Assembly (NCBI RefSeq): GCF_027595985.1 | Contig: NC_073302.1 | Span: 405,416,503 to 405,480,502, forward strand | Length of the DNA stretch: 64,000 bases | DNA from: Sorex araneus | Taxonomy: Eukaryota > Chordata > Mammalia > Eulipotyphla > Soricidae | Direction of reading: 5' to 3' | Shown here: positions 58,201 through 64,000 of the stretch, piece by piece | Layout: each line of letters starts with the position of its first letter | How positions within the stretch are numbered: position 1 is the stretch's first letter | Notes under the pieces: generated by a model | What the model was told of the DNA's origin: nothing | The model's input: the letters and a program-made list of their open reading frames with translations, nothing else | The model's database searches: none | Made by a program: the position numbers and the translations under genes

Positions 58201-58696
58201 GAGCCTGCCTGTTATCTTCTCAGCCACATATCCTGCTCAGAGGGTGGGTTTCTGCTTTTGTCATTGGAGTGCTAGGGAAGGCTCCTGGCTTCCCAGAAAT
58301 CATAGCTCAGAGAATACTTTGGAAAAAAAGTCTGGCTTTCATAATTATCTTATCTCAGGCACTCAAGGCAATGTTTGAAGTTGTATCCTGTGTGTTCACA
58401 AGATCACTGCCCATCGCTCTAAATCACCACCTCACATCAAAATACACAGAAGAGAAAATCAGATCTAGTGTTTCTCTTTCTCTTGGTGCCATATGTGTAA
58501 ACCTTTTGCAGATGTCCCCAGTAGACTTCTCTTGGATTTTACTGACCATAATTGGGCGTATGCCCAGGCCCTAAGTGCAAAGGAGGTTGAGGAAATTAGA
58601 ATAATGGCGCATTTCATTTCTGGAATAGAAAGAAAGCTCTACTGCAAGGAAAAAGGGGATCAGAAAAGGCTGCTGAGAGACTGGCACACATAGAAA

Positions 58697-59872
58697 AAAA
58701 CAAGAAGAACCAGTGCTTGTGCGGATGAGGGGAGAAAGGAACTCTTTCATTGTTGGTGGTAATGCTGAGCTATTTTGGAAAACAATGTGGGCATTCCTCA
58801 AAAAGCTAGAAATTGAGCTTTCATACAACCCAGAAATGCCACTTCTGGAACTAAACCCCGGGATCCTCTCCACTTCTGTGTTCATTGCAGCACTTTTCAC
58901 AATAGCCAGAATGTGGGAACAACCTGAGTGCCTGAGAAAAAAATGACTGGATAAAGAAACTATGTTACATCTACACAATGTAATATTATGCAGTCACCAG
59001 GAAAAATAAAGACATGAAATTTACTTAAAAGTGGATGGAGGAATGGAGGGGGCTGGAGTGATAGCACAGTGGGTAGGGCATTTGCTTTGCACATGGCCGA
59101 CCTGGGTTCAAATCTCAGCATCCCATATGGTTCCCTGAGCATTGCCAGGAGTAATTCCTGAGTGCAGTGCCAGGAGTAATTGCCTGGTGTGGCCCAAAAA
59201 GCAAAAAAAAAATGTGGATGGACATGGAGAATATAATACTAAGTGAAATGAGTCAGAGGGAAAAGGGAAAGGGACAAACATAGAATGACTGCATTGTCAT
59301 TAATTCTTTTCATTAATGGGATATAAAAAACAGTAGGAGATTAATATCCAAGAAGAGTAAAAACAAGAGTCAGGAGGACTGATCCATGTTGGAACGTTGC
59401 CACAAATGGTTGGAGGAAGGTCAGTTAAAGTAGAGAAGGGACCACTATGATAATGATAGTTGGAAATAATCACTCTGGATAAGAACTGAGTGCTGACAGT
59501 AGGTAAAGGGACAAGCATGATAACCTTTCAGTACCTGCATCACAAACCATAATGCCCAAAAGGAGAGAGGAAAGAGAGAGAGAGAGAGAGAGAGACAGAG
59601 CCAGAGACAGAGACAGAGAGGCAGAGAGAGAGAAAGAGACAGAGAGAGACAGAGAGAGACAGAGACAGAGAGACAGAGAGGAAAAAGAAAAGTGCCTCCC
59701 ATAAAGACAGGCTGCAGGGGATGGGGGAGTGGAGGGAGGAAAAATGTGGACATTGGTGGTGGGAAGTGTACACTTGTGAAGGGACTGGTGCTGGAACATT
59801 GTATGACTGACTGAAACCCAATCAAGAAAAATTTTATAACTGTGTATCTCATGGTGATTCAATTACAAAAAA
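58697..59872 (+). mobile_element. L1 3' end, sense, split by a SINE
   Basis: Translates to NSFIVGGNAELFWKTMW and FIAALFTIARMWEQPEC, the C-terminal part of ORF2, then the 3'UTR with a GA-rich tract (59,567-59,680) and ends GTGATTCAATTACAAAAAAA. A family A SINE sits at 59,049-59,208. Confidence 0.85.
59049..59208 (+). mobile_element. Family A SINE in L1
   Basis: GGGGCTGGAGTGATAGCACAG ... GCCTGGTGTGGCCCAAAAAGC. GTGGATGGA occurs near both ends. Confidence 0.85.
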
Positions 59873-60060
59873 AAATGTAGAAAGAAAAAGCTGTTGAACA
59901 ATAACATATCATCCAAAACCAACTAGGAGCCTCACTGTGTTAAGTATTCCTGTTTAAGAGTAAACCAATTTTCTTTCTAGAGAAGAAATCTGACATATTC
60001 CAAACATTACATAATTATTTTGGTAGCTCAAGGCAGTGAATGCAAATAAAACTCACAATG

Positions 60061-60322
60061 GTATCACTGTCACTGTCACTGTCATCCCATTGTTCACCGA
60101 TTCACTCGAGCAGGCACCAGTAACATCTCTATTCCTTCCAGTCCTGAGATTTTAGCAGCCTCTCCTTACTCATCTTTCCCAACGATTGGAGGCTCTTTCA
60201 GGGTCAAGGGAATGAGACCTATTGTTACTGTTTTTGGCATATTGAATACGCCATGGGGAGCTTGCCAGGCTCTGCCCGTGCAGGTGGGATACTCTCAGTA
60301 GTTTGCTGGGCTCTCTGAGAGG
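60061..60322 (-). mobile_element. Extended family B SINE, antisense
   Basis: Starts (ATCACTGTCACTGTC)n, includes the extra block TTTTAGCAGCCTCTCCTTAC and GGAGGCTCTTTCAGGGTC also seen at 27,923, and runs into GTATGTATATATCT. Confidence 0.8.
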
Positions 60323-60384
60323 TATGTATATATCTATATATATCTGTGATTTATGATTTGTTGCCTACTGCCTGAACTTGATCA

Positions 60385-60535
60385 AATATGGATTGTGGTT
60401 CAATTCCAGGCATCCCATATGGCCCCTTCAGTACTACCAAGAGTAATTCCTCAATACAAAGCCACGAGTAACTCCTGAGCATTGCCAGGTGTGTCCCTCA
60501 AAACTAGACAAACAACAACAACAACAAAAACCTAA
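60385..60535 (+). mobile_element. Family A SINE lacking its head
   Basis: GGTTCAATTCCAGGCATCCC ... GAGCATTGCCAGGTGTGTCC and an (ACA)n tail. Confidence 0.7.
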
Positions 60536-60617
60536 CAGGAATTTCTGTTTAATAAATTGTTATTAATGCCATTCAAGGCATTTATTAAGTATTTAATTTC
60601 AGGTAGTACTAGCTGGC

Positions 60618-60866
60618 ATGGGCTGGAGCGATAGCACAGCGGGTAGGGCTTTTGCCTTGCATGCTGGCTGACCCGGATTCGATTCCTCCGCCCCTCTCGG
60701 AGAGCCTGGCAAGCTACCGAGAGTATCTTGCCCGCACGGCAGAGCCTGGCAAGCTACCCGTGGTGTATTCGATATGCCAAAAACAGTAACAAGTCTCACA
60801 ATGGAGATGTTACTGGTGCCCGCTCGAGGAAATCGATGAGCAACGGGATGACAGTGACAGTGACTA
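60618..60866 (+). mobile_element. Young family B SINE
   Basis: Near-consensus. ACTAGCTG precedes and follows it (near 60,608 and 60,863). Confidence 0.85.
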
Positions 60867-61379
60867 GCTGACATATAAACAAAGCAATGCAACACAACTT
60901 CGCCTAGAGTTTTAACACTAAACACGGGAATGGCAATGATTAAATAACCATAATTTTTACACTCAAAGAGGGAAGCCAAACTCAGATTGGGTTTAAAGCG
61001 ATGACCTTATCTCAGAAAGATTCTTTTTAATCTCATGATCCCACCTTGAGGATCTGTTGTGCTTAAGATCCTGGGCTTAAAGGGGCTGATATGAAAGAAT
61101 TTCTATCTTCTAACTACAAATAGTCTTACAGAAAAACTCAAAAATAAGTTTCCCTCCTTCTAAAGGACATCAAATTTCTCTGCAGGTACTGTGAACATTA
61201 GGCTTGCTCTGCTGATAAGTCCACCTTGAACTACTATTCACCTCCTATCCCCAGAGCCCCATATGTATGCTGGCTGCTGTCCTCTTTGGAGAGACAAGTG
61301 TCTGTTTTCAGGGGACTGCGTGAAAGGCAAGGAACATGGCTTTCATTCTACGTCTTTAGAAGCTGTGTCTGGGTGTGAA

Positions 61380-63515
61380 AGAAAGCTCAATGGGCTAGAT
61401 AGAGTTCATGCTTTGCATTCTGATCCCTGGCATTGTATGGTCACTTGAGCACCTCTAGAAGTCACCCCCAAATACAGGGTGACTAATACATGTCCTTTCT
61501 TAGAATACTGACATTTTACATAAAGTCTATCAGGGTATAGTGAGATTTAATTGGCTTTAACAAAACCTCCCCAAAGAACTTGCATGATTAAGGTATAAAC
61601 TTAACTTTTTCTTTGAGAATAAGTAGTGCAGAGATGATTAAATGGTATGAGTTTGTACTTTCCCCATCTTATTGTTTGCCATCTTCAATGCAAGACTCTG
61701 CTTCAGTAGTCTGTGTCAGAATTGTGTTGCTGCCACAATTCTGGTCATTGATTGGGCACTAGTATTGTGGCCATGTGAAACAATCTGTTCAGGGTAAGAG
61801 AATAAGCACAGTGAGTGTTAAGTCACTGTTGTTGTCCATGTGAGAGAGAATGGTAACTTGATTCAAGAAGGGAGAGAGAAGGGAACGGGCATATCTGAGA
61901 TATTTGGAAGCAGTGTTGGTTTGTTTGTTTTTGGATGGTGGCGGGGTCCTAAGTGGTGTTAAGGAGACATGAGGGCATGACCTTTGATTCTCAGCCGACT
62001 ACTCAGTTTAATTCAAGGGCAGGATCATGAGAATATCTGCTCACCAGTTGGGTTTCAGACTATTCTGTGGATTTTTCCACCCCTAAATGAACACCTTGTC
62101 TCATAGACTTCCATTATTAGGCATAAACCTGTGCCCCTACCTACTCTGTTTTGTTTCTGAAATAATCTGGCCATTTTTTTTCAGATCAGTCTTTGGAGAT
62201 CTCAGTTCTGCCTGGTGCCGTTTTCCTGTCCCCAGAGTGAGTTCTGACCCTGTGTTTCTGTAGTCACAGGATACCTTGGGACCAGCACGAGCAAATCAAG
62301 CTGTTGGGAATAGACATATTATTTATTTCCAAATGAAGCAAGACCTTGGAAAATTTTCTTGTATAAAATCTCCTCTTAGTGATGATTATTTATTGGTTAT
62401 AAGAACAGCAATAGAAGTATTTTTAGAAAGTGAGAAAATGGGCAACCATGAAATATTAGCAGGTTAGATATCTGTTATTGATACTTTTATAATTTTGATA
62501 AATATCTATTACAAATGAAGAGAAGAGAAAAAGAGAAGCAACCATATTTATTCAAGAGAAAGTTGAACATTATTTTTTAGGTAAAGGTGTCTTGGTGGTC
62601 CTAGAACTGGTCTCCTGTTAGGTAGAACCAGAAACAGTTCCAATAAGGCTTCTCAAAGCTGATCAGTTACTATGGAGCGCTGTGAAATGCTAAATTATTG
62701 AGCAACAAACTGGTATTTTGGAGAGAAAATTTAGTAAACTACAACATGAAATAAAGTTGCTTTAACAATAGATCATGTTATACATACAACAGTTCCCCGC
62801 CTAAGCACCAGTTTACACAGCAGCGATTTTCTTGGCAGATATATAATAAACCAGAGGGTGTTAAGTTCTCATAGATATCTCCATGAAAACACCCAAATCT
62901 GGGAAATTAATTGTCAATATTTAGGGGATATTTTTGTCAAGGCTAGGGCATCTGGTAGTTTCAGATCAGAACATCCTCCTTTTGGATAGAATCAGAAAAT
63001 ACTAGCCACTGGCATCATTTCAGTGCATTAGTCAAGTTACAATGCATTTGGGGTGAGGGACAGTCAATTTTATATTAGTGACATTTGAGTCATGTTTTTT
63101 TGACCTAAGGTTTGGCTATTTTCCACCTCTACCAATACGTTTTAAGTCATTTCATCAGTTTTTGATATTATGATCACATAGTTTTTTGTAGTCAGTTTGA
63201 GATGGTTATTTAAAAAAAATTCTTATGTTCTGTTTATTCAAATATATTCCTTTATGCACCAGTGATATTATAATTTTGAGAATGATTTTAATGCTGTGTG
63301 CCAGAACCATTTACCAAGTATTCACAAGGTTCTTCACAATGAAGTTATATTCGCTGATGTTTGTGAATCTATTGAGATGTGATGATTTACATAATTTGGG
63401 AGGGCATAGATGCTTCATGGGTCCTGAATTCTAATTAGAATTCTAAATAGAATAAAAATGTAAATAAGTTTCTATAAATTATAGTTGCTCCTTTCTCTAT
63501 TTCTTCCTTAATCTC
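61380..63515. other. Intergenic DNA, mostly unique
   Basis: Degenerate SINE pieces near 61,380-61,475 and 61,920-62,000; otherwise no gene, RNA or repeat recognised. Confidence 0.45.
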
Positions 63516-63519
63516 TCTT

Positions 63520-63680
63520 TTCCTTCCTCCTTTCCTTCCTTCCTCCCTCCTTCCCTCCTTTCTTTCCTTCCTTCCTTCCTTCCTTCCTTCCTTCCTTCCT
63601 TCCTTCCTTCCTTCCTTCCTTCCTTCCTTCCTTCCTTCCTTCCTTCCTTCCTTCCTCTTCTTCTCTCTTTCTTTCTTTCA
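63520..63680. repeat. (CCTT)n microsatellite
   Basis: Nearly pure TTCC repeat of about 130 bp with CCTCC variants at the left, followed by TTTC units and an antisense SINE. Confidence 0.95.
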
Positions 63681-63689
63681 TCCCCACAG

Positions 63690-63780
63690 AGTAAGCCCTG
63701 ACAGTGCTCAGGGTTTATTCTTGGCTCTGTGCTCAGCGATCACTCCTGATGATGCTTGGAGGATTATATGAGGTACCAAG
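63690..63780 (-). mobile_element. SINE fragment, antisense
   Basis: AGTAAGCCCTGACAGTGCTC ... GAGGTACCAAG, family A-type body. Confidence 0.6.
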
Positions 63781-63841
63781 TTCTATGGCAGTGCTATGGC
63801 AGTGTAAACACTATATATTAGAATTATTTTGGGAAAACTTT

Positions 63842-63843
63842 CC

Positions 63844-63934
<91 letters not shown>

Positions 63935-63939
63935 TTCTT
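63842..63939. repeat. (CTTT)n microsatellite
   Basis: About 24 CTTT units, directly followed by an antisense SINE, so it grew from the SINE A tail. Confidence 0.95.
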
Positions 63940-64000
63940 TTTGATTTTTGGGTCACATCTGGCAATGCACAGGGGTTACTCCTGGCTCTGCACTTAGGAA
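63940..64000 (-). mobile_element. Family A SINE, antisense, cut by window end
   Basis: TTTTTGATTTTTGGGTCACATCTGGCAATGCACAGGGGTTACTCC; continues past the window. Confidence 0.85.

Noticed and set aside
59445-59862. Overlapping minus-strand frames rich in serine and leucine
   Set aside because: Antisense of the L1 3'UTR and its GA-rich tract.

Overview
This window is nuclear DNA of a placental mammal. It carries one protein-coding gene, NAMPT, on the minus strand. Two abundant tRNA-related SINE families look like those I remember from shrew (Sorex, probably S. araneus); that species call rests on memory of the repeats and was not searched.

Layout. 1-8,480 is the region downstream of NAMPT: intergenic DNA with SINEs, an antisense L1 3' end (1,215-2,235) and a tRNA-Met-like sequence (6,285-6,357). 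About 8,480-11,352 is the probable NAMPT 3'UTR. 11,353-46,035 holds the 11 coding exons of NAMPT. They add up to exactly 1,476 nt (491 codons plus stop), all junctions are GT/AG in consistent phase, and every active-site residue checked is present. About 45,270-46,860 is a CpG-island promoter with GC boxes and a perfect NRF1-type site. 46,900-64,000 is upstream intergenic DNA: unique sequence to about 49,700, then dense SINEs, L1 pieces, purine-rich tracts, a composite retroposon (55,126-56,438) and two long pyrimidine microsatellites at the right edge.

Repeats. Family A has a tRNA-like head (A box TAGCACAGCGG, B box GGTTCGATTCC), a body ending in GTGTGACCCAAAAAGC and an A tail. Family B shares the head but has a different body (GCATGGCAGAGCCTGGCAAG ... 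AAACAGTAACAAGTCTCACA ... GATGAGCAACGGGATGACAG). Many copies have target-site duplications. L1 pieces are recognised by the C-terminal ORF2 protein (motifs such as FIAALFTIA) and the conserved 3'UTR.

Most unusual: (i) a 1.3 kb minus-strand retroposon with a 14-bp target-site duplication, joining an L1-type 3'UTR and A tail to an unfamiliar GC-rich 5' part with internal duplications; (ii) a 127-bp KRAB A-box exon with both splice sites and one internal stop, in NAMPT intron 7; (iii) a perfect 26-bp inverted repeat with a 5-nt loop in NAMPT intron 1; (iv) a twin-primed (5'-inverted) L1; (v) a 143-bp insertion splitting an L1, flanked by 7-bp repeats. No second functional protein-coding gene was found.
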